A stretch of DNA of 64,000 nucleotides from Batrachochytrium dendrobatidis JAM81 (lineage: Eukaryota; Chytridiomycota; Chytridiomycetes; Rhizophydiales), in NCBI RefSeq assembly GCF_000203795.2, contig NW_006281104.1, forward strand, positions 619,993 to 683,992, written 5' to 3'. The translations under genes and the position numbers were made by a program. The notes beneath the pieces were generated by a model. The model made no database searches. It was not told the DNA's origin and worked only from the letters and a program-made list of their open reading frames with translations. Positions 24,367 to 36,311 of the stretch are shown in pieces. Position 1 is the first letter of the stretch, and each line of letters opens with the position of its first letter.

Positions 24367-26083
24367 CTACTCCATTTTAGCAATTGATTTGTATTCCATT
24401 TGCTTGATTTTCTTTCGAACTTCTACTTTTCTTTTACTTTCACGGCTAAGTCTTAACTGATTTCGTGCTTGGTATGCCAAAAACAAAGCAAATATAAACA
24501 GTATAAGTATCCCCTGTTTGAGGTTTGCTCCAAGAAGTCTGGCAAGTAAAACTTCAGTCTACGCGCAGATATAATCAATGTGGTTAGAACTTTAAAATAG
24601 TAGACAACTTTTGAAACTGAAAACGATTCAAGCAAAGGCGGCTTACAGTAAATATATATGGGCATTCGGTATTCCATCCCTGAACCCAGCATAATGTAGA
24701 TACACGCATAAAATTAACCCATGCAGCAGATACATTAGCAGCACGCATAGCATTCATCATTGCCATCTGCTCGGGTCCGGTCCTTGGAACAGCAAAAGTA
24801 AGCGGCGGCTTGCATACTGCTTCGGCATTCTGAAAGGTGGATGTGACATTTGGAGAGATACTCCAAGAATATGGTGCCGTGTTTAGATCCACACATGCAA
24901 CATGATATTTGATATCGCAAGACTCGACGACCCATCGGCCGCGAGAAATCAGGGCCAATGCACAGTTGAATCGAAAGTCATCTGATGGCTGCCGCACGTC
25001 CCAACTCCAGAGAGTAGCGTTTAGCATACCGATAGTATACGACTGGGTGAATATCGGAGCAAACCCGCATTGGATAATCTCAGATACCATTTCGGCCGTA
25101 AAAGAAGTTTGATTAGAGTCTTGAATATACGGAAAGTTCCATGAGACTACAGTGTCGGTTGGTAAAACACTGGTTGGTGGTACTGAATACATAGCGTAAT
25201 CAAGATCAAATCCTGTTCCTTGCATGGAAAAATTGGCACCTGGACGAGCACACGTTGCAACTCCGGATTGTGAGAGAGCAGTAGTAGATATGAGTGGTAC
25301 GCCAGCCAATTCGGCTGCAGAGAATATATATGCATTATCGTTTGTAGATTTGTACGATGAGCTGGAGTTTAAAGCAGAGCTGCCTATTGCGACCAGAATG
25401 CGACTGGACATGATTGTCTGTCTAGGAAAACTGATTTCCCTCGAGTATGTGCTGGTGTTGGATCGAAAAAAGTAGGGTGATGCAAGAGAATTGTTCACTG
25501 CAGTCCGATCCGAAAGAAGCTTTGTAGGAGTATATACAGAGTCAAACAAAGCCACTTGATCGCCCAATGTGCGAAATGATGGAGGAGAAGTAGCAGCAGT
25601 CAAGTTTAAAGTTTTTAGATTGAGAACAACGGTAACTATATTATCCGACTCAGTGCCAGTCTGGTTTTTAAGAAAGCCATCGACCGTCTTTAGCACACTA
25701 TCCAATCCAAATCTATCGGAGGAACACACAATGCCTCCGCCTACATCGACTATGGAAGGCTCAGGCGACGGTGTATTGGATACCGAGTCAGATGTCGAGG
25801 ATGGCAAGGTTGGCGATGGTGCAGGAAGTGGAAGTGGACACAGTTGCCAAATGAATGACAAACTATCCCAATACAAGTCCACTACTATTCTATTTGCAAA
25901 GTTAAGAAGGAGCACAGACAGGTTGGCATGCAGTCTGGTGCTAGTGAAATTGTGGTTACGAAATAGAATAGGAGAGAGATGCACTCCAATTCCAGGCTGA
26001 CGGGATATAGGAACCAAGCTCGATAGGTCCCGTTGTGTGCGTAATGCTGTGTATAGAATAGATAAATCCTGACTGCCTTGCAT
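24367..26083 (-). CDS. MTC6: Maintenance of telomere capping protein 6 (Mtc6-like)
   Basis: Single-pass secretory-pathway membrane glycoprotein. In yeast, MTC6 loss is synthetic with telomere-capping defects; the biochemical role is unknown. Main exon 24647-26083, final exon 24367-24558. Family blocks seen: LRTQRDLSSLVPISRQPGIGVHLSPILF near the start, RIVVDLYWD, SYTIGMLNATLWSWDVRQPS, VPRTGPEQMAMMNAMR and the Cys-containing STLCWVQGWNTECPY before the membrane. The last exon has one membrane segment (GILILFIFALFLAYQA) and a basic tail KVEVRKKIKQMEY. There are many N-glycosylation sequons. The expected signal peptide is missing from this ORF. The frame is open upstream to an acceptor after 26113, so a further 5' exon with the signal peptide probably exists, but I could not place it. 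Confidence 0.85.
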
Positions 26084-26113
26084 TGAGTGTGTTGGTTGAA
26101 ACCCAATGTCTTG

Positions 26114-27530
26114 CTAGAATAAATGTTGAATTTTGGAGGTTAATCTGCCATGAAAACAGAATAGAAATCCAGTGTATTTTTGTTAAAATAATAAAAAACT
26201 GGGTTTATAATTCAATCTAATGGACTGGATTGATAATTCAATCTGATGGACTGGAGCCAGCAGTAGCATTAGAATGCATGTTCATACAGCCCGTTTGTTA
26301 ATATACGACACCAATAGTCACAATGTCTGTTGACAAAAACGCTGTCATGTTGCATTAACAAAGTCAGTGTAGTTTTGGCCAGATCACCTGTTTGAGCCGG
26401 ACAGGAAATCTGGCCGAGTTTGAACCGCAAGCGTGTCTGGCCAACTTATTTTCGGACATAAATCCAATTCAACTGCATTCCTACTTGTATGACTATTGTT
26501 GCTACAAGTAAGCAGCTTCAAGACAACTTGCAACTACAAACTATTTATGTCGTAAGTATATGTATGCTACTTTGCTGACCAAGTTTAAATGCTGCTTGAA
26601 TGCCATCAGCCTACTACTCTACATCATGTATTCTTTTTGGCCTTGCAAACTCGTCTACAAAATTACCTCACGTATCTATCCTTCATTTAGTCCAATCTGC
26701 CCATACTTGATAACAAAATGCCATTTTGCTCTATTCAACCCAGAGATCTTGACCCATTTCAAACGGCTGAATATATGCTCAATTAGGTCCTAATTCACCA
26801 TATATTCAACATTCAACATTTCCTTTTTTTCCCTACTTCTCTTTTATTCCCATCAGCAATCCTGAATCGCCTCCAGTCTTTGTTGAATACCCTTTGGCTT
26901 TGTGCTGTGTCCGAGTCTGGTACACACCTTACTAACCAACCATTATTGCTCCTATCACTTTATTCCCAGTGACCGTATCTGGTAAGTCAAACAGAGCTTG
27001 GCTCCATACACCATATCCTCTGAAACTTCAATCCCTATTCTCCACCATACATGCTGTGCAATTGTATTGACCCTCAATCTGCCCCTTTCTCCCATTCGCA
27101 TCATTGTATCTGCTAAACAACTTGAACACCCCTTCACATTTTCTTTTTATTATACTTCTTTACCCTATCCTCCAGTGCTATTTTGGACATGACCCACTCG
27201 ACTGCTAAATATACATAACATCTAAACACTGCATCTAATGTTATCCCAGTCACGAGCTTTACAAACTCCATTTCTATATTATCCTCACTGTTTCACTCTT
27301 GCTCCTTTGCTCGATATTTATTCACTTTAATCTATAGATCTATATCTGACTAACACTTGAACGTTTCCATTCTCTATCCACTCTATAATATCCTTGTCAT
27401 TTTTGACTGCACCCATCTATTGTTTAGGCACCTTTAGTTTCAACTCATATCAGCCTGTATCCAACGATCGATACCCCATTCTCCGCTACTAGTCAATACC
27501 CCAAATTTCCCAATTATCGCCAATAACGTG
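26114..27530. other. Intergenic, pyrimidine-rich leader upstream of CDC25
   Basis: No gene is supportable. Near 26.2 kb a short direct repeat (TTCAATCTGATGGACTGGA-like, two copies) is visible. From about 26.8 to 27.45 kb the plus strand is strongly C/T-rich with few G, as in fungal promoters or long 5' leaders. Missing 5' exons of MTC6 (minus) may lie in the first few hundred bases. Confidence 0.45.
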
Positions 27531-30500
27531 ATGTTTGCTTTCACTATGGCTTCTCCAACCCTTTCTTCTCCTTGCCCACTCAACTCCTCCACTGATATCC
27601 TGGGCGTTTCTTCTGGCATATCTAATTCCTCACTTGTCTCTATGGGCTCTACCTGCAACGGTCTGACTCCTTGCTCACCTGTCTCAAGCTCGCTTTCTGG
27701 TGTCAGTGATATGGTTGAGTTGACAGGTCTGCTCAACATGAAGTCGCCTCTCTCTGTCCTCGCGAATGACATAGGTGCAAACCTGTTTTTAAAAGCCGAG
27801 TAAGTTTCTTTGTACAAGTACTCCGCTATATATCTTGCTTAAATGTGACATTATTGGTGAATCCAAATGTTGGTTACAATATGTGGCGGATATTATTTTA
27901 CATTGTCACATCTTGTTAGGAGCATGTATACGCTCATTGTGCAAAAGCAGCCTTTGTAGGGTGTTGTATTTGCGCGGGCAAAGGTGTATATATGCTTCCT
28001 GGATTACAGGGCCATGCTACTGGATAGAACAGTGGAGGTGCTTAATGAACTTGATTGCGTATTATTTGGATCATGCTTTGCTCATTTCCCAAGTCTATGG
28101 AACTGTAATTGTGTTGGTAGCTGCAGTCTCATCTTGCTTGGGAGCAAGTATAGTTTGGCTTGCAGTAGTTTTATCTTTCCGTTATAATACTATTGGGTTG
28201 AGCAATCTATGATAAAGTGAAAATATGTTGGATTAGAGTCTTGTATGGAGCGGAGTCCGCGTGTTTGGATAGGTCAGGGCAAAATGAGGCTCACGACTTC
28301 AGCTTAAACTCGACGCGTTTTGCGACGCGTCGAGTAATTTTGGGTGGTTTTACAAACTAGAAAATTGAGTGTCTCAGCAACGACTCTTTTTCATCTTCTA
28401 CCCTGTCCAATTGTAATGTATAGAAATAATAACCATTTAAATATAAATTCAATACAGATCTGAAGCTAAAACACCAAGGAGATGCCTGCTTCAAGACTTG
28501 GAGACTGCACTGGAAAGTCCCATGCCAACACCAACATCTACTATTGGAATGTCATACCGTGGAAACGGTAAGATTGATTTCAATGCCATTCTATTTTCAA
28601 AAGTATCCAAAACTTATTTGGTTCAAATGTTGCAGCAGCTCGCTCTTATAGAAAACTGACTCGAATGAATACTGCGTCTGGTCGGCTGGAAGCTCAGGGA
28701 ACTGCGTCACTTTTTGGGGGAAGTTGTGTCAATGACTTGTCAACCAGTTCCCAGATGCTTTTATGCTCTAGCTCCAATAGCTGCGATACCACATCCAGCC
28801 ACAGCGCATCTTTTTCAGGATCATCCCTCAGCTCTCCGCCTCAGCATGCAATGAGCTCTTCCTCCCCAGATCCATCGTATTCAACTTTATTCCCCACTTT
28901 CAATACCTTGAACAAAATACCACATGCTTCCAGAGCTGCCGAAATGAGCTCTTGTGAAGACAGCACACGAATGCAACCAAAGGAGACTCTAGATACCGTT
29001 GCTCCTTTGAATCATATGTTTTTGGATCAGAATGCATTTCAGCGCAATGTACTTCCGCTTCATATTGGACGTACACAGCCGCTTTTTACCCAATTTTCTG
29101 AATGTAAAACTACAGGAAAATCGACCATGGTGCTTGATGATAGATCGTGTTGTCCCGTCATTGCTTCAAAAAAAGACGAGTCGATAAAATCAACAACATT
29201 GTTGAAAAAAGCAGATGATGCATCTACAGATGATACTACTGCATCTAACCATGGCTCTTTTCCAATGAGCCGTGATAGAGACCACCCATTGTCATTCACT
29301 ACTGCACCATCTAAAATGGAATCTGAAACTGTTTTTCAGACAGCTCCTGCTGCTCGCACTCATGTATCGACCAAACCCTCCAGGATGGACATGTTTACAA
29401 AAGGGTATGTTTTCTGTCATACTACCCCACGTGCATAATCTACGTGTTGGTTTGTAATAACCTTACCGCTGGCTTAGATCTGTAACAAATCATATACTGA
29501 CAGGTGTATGTTTGTATTATCAAGCAACACCTGCTTCTGTCTAATCACCTTGTCGGTTGCTTAACCTTTTATACTAATTGACCAACATTTTTTGTTTTAA
29601 ACAACCGTAATGTCTACACTTGATATGATACATAGTGGCATATCTCATTGGAACCAACGTACGACCAATACGTTAACAGTGGATAGCACACTAGATGGAC
29701 AAGGTCATGTCCAGCCAAATTCGTACATGTCATCTCTGCACACTTCTGGCTCAAGTCTGTCAACAGCTTTGCACATTTCTACTTCTTCCAAACCGCCGCG
29801 AGCTCCTGCTTTTGGTTATGGAAACGCTGCCTCGAGTGCCGCCAATAGCAAACCCGGTCGATTCAAGTTGGTTACAGATGTAAGCATATGCATTAATTAT
29901 TGCCATGGTATTTGAATCTGTGCTGGGCTGGTCATAATCCTACTCTGGCTCCTGTGTTGCTTTGTAAACACTGAAGTGGTATCTGCATCACTATACTATT
30001 ATTGGTATTAGAATTTTGGTAGTGCGTTTCAAGAGATGCAACTATAAACTGGATCAGTTTAACTCTATCCAGTGTCTAAAGATGGTTTATTTAGAAATAC
30101 TGTTACTAACGACTTACTTTGTTTTTACCCATGCTTTGTAGCAACGCTTGTTTTGTAATCTGTCCAAATCCGACTTTGGCAGCAGTACAGCAGTCATCAC
30201 TGCAGAAAAATGTGTCTTGTCCGAACATCAGCGACCATCGACTCGACGATCCAAACTGCCACAATCTAGAAAGCAGGTGGGATTGCAACCCCGTTTGCTA
30301 CACACAAGTGACAACTGCTTCTTGACTGAGCAACGAAATGACACTACTCTGTCCGACTCGACTGCGTCTGACCATAAGTGTATACCTTTACTTTCCAGAC
30401 GTACCCGTCCAATCTCTACCATGGACATGGATATTGATCTGCGAACAGTAACTACAGCAGTCTGTCGGTCCATTCTTCCGACACAAAAGCATGGACAGCC

Positions 30501-31281
30501 TCCGATCAAGATGCGACGAGCCAACACTGTCATTGGCTTTGGCCAATCTGAGCATCCTGAGCAACCACATCTTCATCATCAGCCTCAGCTATCCCTGTCT
30601 AGTCCATTCTGTACATCGGATGAGACATCATTACTTCCTAGCATGCTTGTTCCAGGCAAAGATATGATTCGACGTATAACAGTGGATACGCTTGCACAAG
30701 TTTTGGATGGCAAATTTGATCAAATTGAATCATTTCATCTTGTGGATTGTCGGTATGGATACGAGTATGCTGGTGGACATATTAATGGAGCAAAGAATGT
30801 CACTTCAGTTCAAGATCTTGAACACTACTTTACATCTCCACCTTCAAACAACCAGACTGTGATTGTCTTTCATTGCGAGTATTCTGCACAACGAGCACCT
30901 CAAATGTATGTATAAATGGGTTTGTTTAGATGAGTAAGCTAAACTGACTAGTATCGTTCTTGTACGTAATACAGGGCACTGCATTTCCGAAGCATGGATC
31001 GAAACATTAATGCCATGGCATATCCTAAACTGCACTATCCACATATATATGTGCTTTCAGGAGGCTATCGCGAGTTTTTCAAATCCTACATGGTGAGTTT
31101 TATCCCATACAACTATTATGGACAAGAATATTATAGCTGATTTAAACTATAATAGTTTCGATGTGAGCCTCAGGCATATGTTGAAATGACGGATGCACAA
31201 CATACTGAAGATTACAAGGCAGGTGTAATTCAGAATCGCCGACAATTTCGCAAGGCATTTTCTGATGGGTTTTTGAGATGA
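27531..31281 (+). CDS. CDC25: M-phase inducer phosphatase Cdc25
   Basis: Dual-specificity phosphatase that activates cyclin-dependent kinase at G2/M. Seven exons (27531-27799, 28458-28567, 28636-29404, 29636-29879, 30142-30905, 30975-31092, 31156-31281) total 2,400 nt, 799 aa, with every phase agreeing. Residues 1-640 are a Ser/Thr-rich regulatory region with many potential phosphosites, including RRCLLQDLETAL. The C-terminal rhodanese-type domain has FHLVDCRYGYEYAGGHINGA, the catalytic loop HCEYSAQR (HCX5R), the MDRNINAMAYPKLHYPHIYVL segment, GGYREFF and the typical tail RCEPQAYVEM. All Cdc25 active-site residues are present. Intron 1 (27800-28457) is unusually long and carries a palindrome with two ACGCGT boxes. 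The next genes downstream on the same strand are a cyclin and ORC5. Confidence 0.96.
28308..28335. promoter_or_regulatory. Palindrome with two MluI cell-cycle boxes in CDC25 intron 1
   Basis: ACTCGACGCGT, six bases TTTGCG, then ACGCGTCGAGT: an exact 11-bp inverted repeat. It contains ACGCGT at 28313-28318 and 28325-28330. ACGCGT is the core element bound by the fungal MBF complex at G1/S genes. The sequence is seen; function as an intronic or alternative-promoter element is inferred. Confidence 0.65.
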
Positions 31282-32590
31282 TTTGGGCAGTGTAATATTT
31301 TGCACATATTTTTTGGTTGATGGATACAAGATTGCCAATCAACAAAAAACAGGCATTTTTTGGAATGGTTGGTAAAAGTTTCTAATACACACTGCGTTTA
31401 TTGACGCAATAATAGTTGAAAATGATTAAATTCTAAAGGGACAGGATGGGTGTAGTTGGACATTGTGGATTCATTTCACTGCCATGTTCACATAGAATGT
31501 GATACCAAACAATGGAGTTGAATGCATAATAAACAGCCAGTTTCATGGAATGATGGGTGCCAAATTGCTGGACAATGTTGCATTTTAGACTTTACAAAGT
31601 AGAGTTGTGTTCCCGAGACTTTGTTGTCTTGGCTAGACCATATCTGATATTTAGACTACAACAGGAGTCCGAGGACAGTTTAGCCAATATCTGGATTGCA
31701 ATGAATCAATCTAATGATTGCGCAATGTAAGGTCATGTCAAACGAGAAGAAAGGGAAAAGTTTAGTTGAAAACCAAGTTTGTAGTATGATGGATGTTGTG
31801 TTGGATTGGGAATATCAACCTGTAATAGAAAGGAGCAACGAGTAGTCAATGCCAGATGAATACAACAGTAACAACCGAGACACTTGACATGTACGCGGTG
31901 GATATTTCTGTTGATGGGAGTTTAGTGCTAAATATCAGACAGAAGCTACAAGTGTAGTAGAGAAGCCTGAAATTTAATGGCTCACATAATCTAGTAGGGA
32001 ATGAACGCCCATTTGAATGTAAAAACTAGAATTTTTTGTATGATGGGATAGAGATGGATGAGTCGACAACCCATGATATTTCAACCATCAATACAGTGAA
32101 TAAGTAGGTGTGGCTATGAATTGTATACCCTCAGTAACCAATGCTGTGTTTAGCACATGAAGGCTTACAACCCGCTTGTGTTTGTTTGAATGGGTTAGTT
32201 GGTCAGCACTCGTCGTCAAGACCCTAAGAATCGAATGTGTACAATCCAGTCCCAAATCAGTGCCAGCTCTGTCCACCAAGTCCTTGCAACAAGGGTATAT
32301 TCTCACGAATAGTCTCACGAACAAACCCTTGTTGATGCTTTTGCAATAGTAAAGAAACGCCGTCGACCTCCACCACCCATCATTCATCCACTGCTTTACT
32401 CGACCAAAAAAGCGCAATGGCCGCCGTGCTTTTTGCAGGCAATTTTTTGGTTTGCCAACAATTGTCAAACTTGTCAAGTGGTGGTCTTTAGCAGATTAGA
32501 CTTCTACTGGACAAGTGTTTTGATTTGAAAATACCAACCAGCTTCAGGAATATTTACGACAGAACTGTGCAGCTACAGTCCATTTTATCA
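31282..32590. other. Intergenic between CDC25 and cyclin, with repeat copy
   Basis: Beyond the repeat at about 31481-31870, I see no gene. A 129-codon minus-strand ORF (32088-32477) lies in the cyclin promoter and has no recognisable domain or splice context. Confidence 0.45.
31481..31870 (-). repeat. MITE-like repeat copy
   Basis: About 390 bp. The core at 31684-31740 reads CCAATATCTGGATTGCAATG..., closely matching the core at 35.9 kb and the reverse complement of the core at 56.4 kb. The right end, GATGAATACAACAGTA, is a degenerate form of the terminal repeat, and the left end is degenerate too. Confidence 0.65.
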
Positions 32591-35056
32591 ATGTCTGGCA
32601 TTGAAGAAGCTACTGTCTTTCCCTTTTCACAGACTTCTCACGGCTGCTTTCCAAGTCGCCATTCTAATGCTATGTCTAGCGCAACTCATCACTCATGCAA
32701 CTGCAGACTCGAGCATTGCTCTCACAATCCGAGCAAAGCACTCTCTACTCTTCCACCTTTACTGATGCCAACGTACATGTCTTCTTCCTGTTGTTCTGCT
32801 GATCCCTCTCCTGTCTTTGCAAATGGACTGCCTGTACATTTGGCTGGGTCCTACAACTGCCATGTTGCTGCCAATTCCCGCTATTCGGGCAGCTTCTATG
32901 GCGATGCGGGTCAACCTGTTGGTCATACCACTGCATTGTCAGGCTGCGCTGGTCGTAACTTTTATAGCAATGAAGATGCTCATGTTCTAACTCCCCCTGG
33001 CACAAACTACGGTCCCATATCTGGACCATTCGCCATGACTACTGGGTCGTCATTTCCAGTTACTGAAAATACGAATGGTTTGACTGGTCTATCTGACTGC
33101 GCTGCCGCCATGTCTGCCAGAGACTTACCATGGGCTTGTCAATCTCATAAATCTACTCGAGACAACCGTCAGTGCGTGATGACCAAACCACCCTTTAGCA
33201 GCGTTGTATCGCAAAAATCAAGTTATCACTCGTGTGATGAATACGAATCTGCTGTTCAGCATTCTGCCATTCCCCAAACTGACTATTACTACAACTACCC
33301 CAACGACCACAATTGCTACCCTCCACCTTTTATGCAAACCCCTCAGAACCAACCACAATCTGAATTCAGTTACTGCTCCGCTACACACCCATCTTACTAC
33401 ACCACTCACCAACTACAACTCGCTCGAGCACAATCCTATTCTTCAGCACAAGAAGCATCATCTTCAACAGGCCGGCCCATCTTGTCCGCCAGTTTAAAAT
33501 CACATCAACGCTCCTTCGACGATCCTCATTGGGATCAATATAGCTATGAGCAGCAGCAACAATATCCCAAATCCCGTCACTTTACTCAACCACCTTTGGC
33601 AGTTCCAGAATCTCGTCAATCGTCATATCACTTTACTTGTGGACCCGATCATTTATATACATCTCAGCAACACTATCTTCAGAATGTACCAGGCTCTCGC
33701 AATGTTGCTCCATTATACTCGCTCGAATCTGGTGAGCTATCTCCTAGCAACCACACTAGAGAAAGAGCATTTGCAAAGGCCATACCCACTACTTTTTATG
33801 CTTATCCCATAGATGATCATTTTGCATCTAGATCCGTCAGTTCGACTCCCAAAGCATGTTCCGTCATGTCTTCCAGACTCGACTGCAATAAACGACGCAG
33901 CAACTGTGTTTCGCATGACATATACGAGAGTAAGCGACAAAAAACAGTCAAGACTTTGGTTCCATCTGCTCCACATCACCAACAGCAACTGATACAATCC
34001 CATCACTCGGGGACTTTGACTGCATCTGCTGCTGCTGTTCCTTCCCTAGAGCAAGCATCTGCTCCTGTGCTTGTAACGGCATCTCCTTTACTACTTGTAT
34101 CTTCTCCTGCTCATGGCTCACATTACTATATCAGCACTCCAGAATACACTGGCAAACTGTCTCGGCAGCAAGCGACTGTTTCAAGCAACGAATCCTTTAT
34201 GTCCAACACTGATACCGAAACGTTTTGTAATGGCTCCATATCACCACGTTCAGTGATTAAACTCGAACCCACTCGTCAATTGACTGCAATGCTTAAAAAG
34301 GAGTCTCGATACTTGGTCTCTCAAGATTGGACATCTTCTCTTCTTCGGTCAGAACTCGTGGATCTGGTATTGAAGACATGTCGTGCTCGCCACTATCAGG
34401 GCGAGACAGCCTATATATCTATGAATCTACTAGATAGATATGTGTCACATACAAAGGTTAATATGCGTAAACAAGGAAGACTTCTTGCACTATCATGTGT
34501 TTATATCGCAGCCAAGATGGCTGAAGAGACTATGGAGCCTTTTACTGGAGATATGGTGCATGACGAGGTGTATGCCTTTCAACGTAAAGACATCAAACGT
34601 ATGGAGCGCAAGATTAGCACAGCTCTTGAATGGAATTTTGCAATCATTACTCCTCATGTAATCATGCATGAATTCTTCAACAGTCTTGGTACTCCTGATG
34701 TACGATGCAGCAACTTTCATCATACATCTGCTGTCACCCGTGCTATGCGCTACAATAACTACCCATCAACATCACATAGACGATCCCCTCCAACAGTAGC
34801 CACTAGGGACAGAGTGTTTGCATTACTAGATACTACATTGGAACATATAGCCACATCATCTAGTCTGTCGACAGCTTATACCAGCACAGCTCCATCCGTT
34901 ATTGTAGCGACAGTGCTGACTTGTATTTGCTCCTTGAAACTTGTTCATCCTACTCAGATTACACTCGAGGACATTGCATCAGTCTTTGGCACCTCTTGTA
35001 ATTTACCATCTCGATTGTTGTCCAAATGCAAAACCATTTTGACTGCAACTGCATAA
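32591..35056 (+). CDS. Cyclin with long low-complexity N-terminus
   Basis: Intronless 821-residue protein starting MSGIEEATVF. Residues 1-560 are disordered and rich in Ser, His, Tyr, Gln and Pro. From about 565 a cyclin N-box follows: LVSQDWTSSLLRSELVDLVL, ETAYISMNLLDRYVS, LLALSCVYIAAKMAEE, then DIKRMERKISTALEWNF and a C-terminal cyclin fold with TLEHIATSSSLS. The conserved Arg/Lys-Glu pair of the CDK contact can be read as R in SELLRSE/KMAEE. The LLRSELVDLVL block departs from the R-ILVDWL of B-type cyclins, and I see no clear destruction box near the fold, so A/B, D or E class is undecided. The absence of introns is odd beside its intron-rich neighbours. Confidence 0.87.
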   Translation: MSGIEEATVFPFSQTSHGCFPSRHSNAMSSATHHSCNCRLEHCSHNPSKALSTLPPLLMPTYMSSSCCSADPSPVFANGLPVHLAGSYNCHVAANSRYSGSFYGDAGQPVGHTTALSGCAGRNFYSNEDAHVLTPPGTNYGPISGPFAMTTGSSFPVTENTNGLTGLSDCAAAMSARDLPWACQSHKSTRDNRQCVMTKPPFSSVVSQKSSYHSCDEYESAVQHSAIPQTDYYYNYPNDHNCYPPPFMQTPQNQPQSEFSYCSATHPSYYTTHQLQLARAQSYSSAQEASSSTGRPILSASLKSHQRSFDDPHWDQYSYEQQQQYPKSRHFTQPPLAVPESRQSSYHFTCGPDHLYTSQQHYLQNVPGSRNVAPLYSLESGELSPSNHTRERAFAKAIPTTFYAYPIDDHFASRSVSSTPKACSVMSSRLDCNKRRSNCVSHDIYESKRQKTVKTLVPSAPHHQQQLIQSHHSGTLTASAAAVPSLEQASAPVLVTASPLLLVSSPAHGSHYYISTPEYTGKLSRQQATVSSNESFMSNTDTETFCNGSISPRSVIKLEPTRQLTAMLKKESRYLVSQDWTSSLLRSELVDLVLKTCRARHYQGETAYISMNLLDRYVSHTKVNMRKQGRLLALSCVYIAAKMAEETMEPFTGDMVHDEVYAFQRKDIKRMERKISTALEWNFAIITPHVIMHEFFNSLGTPDVRCSNFHHTSAVTRAMRYNNYPSTSHRRSPPTVATRDRVFALLDTTLEHIATSSSLSTAYTSTAPSVIVATVLTCICSLKLVHPTQITLEDIASVFGTSCNLPSRLLSKCKTILTATA

Positions 35057-36311
35057 TCCTTCATCTTGGTCTGTTGTTTTACATTATATTTACATCTTTT
35101 TTATATGCATCTTGTGAATACCCTCGGTACTTTTGATCATTTTCCACAACGATCCGACATTGTTACTTGAATTTTGCTTATTTTTTACCTTTATTAATGT
35201 TGTCCATTCAAGGTCAGCTTATACAATCTCATTTTTTCATTGCTGCATGTCTATTTTTGCCTAATCATTCTATTACTTTGAGTTGTAAAATCGATATTTG
35301 ATTACCTGAATATATAGTTGAGGGGCAAACATTTAGTCAACTTTTGTTATTTTGTGGAGTTCATGTACTATTGTTTTAGATTTGATATTGTAGATAGTTG
35401 ATGCACATCCATGTTGAGTAAGATTGATTAGAGTGTTGAAGATTGAACATGGTACTTTAGATTCGAGTGTGTATTGGACATGATTTCAATTAGCAAATAA
35501 TCGGCTATTAACTGTACTCGCGTAAAATGGAACATCAAATAAGCTAAAATACATGATAGTCTCATATTGAATGAATATCAATACTATTGGACAACATTGT
35601 GTCCTTTTGAATTATTGTTTAGAAATGGGTTTTGGTTTTAGCATTCAAAACATGTCCTTTTACGTATCAATATCTACTTTTTATAATATATTGTCATCAA
35701 ACATTGATTGATGGCTTAGCAACCTTGTAGTCATCAACACTTGGACAACGAGATGCTGCAAGTGTACTTGTGGACCTTTACCCAACGCAAATGTCTCGGC
35801 CAACAATGTCAATGATCTTGAAAACCATATTACGTACAAAACCCAACATTTGTAAGTGACAGATTATCATAAGGAAATGTGACCAGACTTTATTGGGAAT
35901 ATTCAAGCAAATGTCTAGATTGCAATGAATGAATCTGGTGATTGTACAATGTATGGCTATACAAAGACAAAACTGCAAGATTTAAACACAACAGTTCAAA
36001 ACTATAGTTTGTAATCATATGATGGTCGGTATGTTTGAGATGGATCAAAACAGCCGACAAGACTGTACTATTCTGACTTTCTAAACAACGCTATGCAACA
36101 TTCCCCAACACGCATGTTATTCTAGACAACATTCCATTCCACAAAACAACACACTTTGATCATTGTCTATTCCTGATTGGACTGTAAGATAAATTCAAGA
36201 TTCATTTTGTGAAGACGACTTTAAAAAGGTTCAAAATAGACTTGTGCTAAAACTGAACAAATTTATCAAAACTATTATTTTTGCAGTTTACAATTCGGAC
36301 ATTCTAGACTT
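35057..36311. other. Intergenic between cyclin and ORC5, mostly repeat
   Basis: No gene is seen. The cyclin 3' flank is T-rich. About half of the region, from 35509, consists of the dispersed inverted-repeat element listed separately. Confidence 0.45.
35509..36070 (-). repeat. MITE-like repeat copy, longer or interrupted
   Basis: It begins with ACTGTACTCGCGTAAAATGG, a good match to the family terminus. It contains the core GATTGCAATGAATGAATCTG and TGATTGTACAATG at about 35919-35952. It is longer than the 397-bp copy at 45.2 kb, so it may be two overlapping copies or contain an insertion. The right boundary is approximate. Confidence 0.6.

Noticed and set aside
25569..26000. Plus-strand 143-aa ORF
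   Set aside because: Antisense shadow of the MTC6 main exon.
32088..32477. Minus-strand 129-aa ORF upstream of the cyclin
   Set aside because: No recognisable domain, and its position in a promoter suggests chance.
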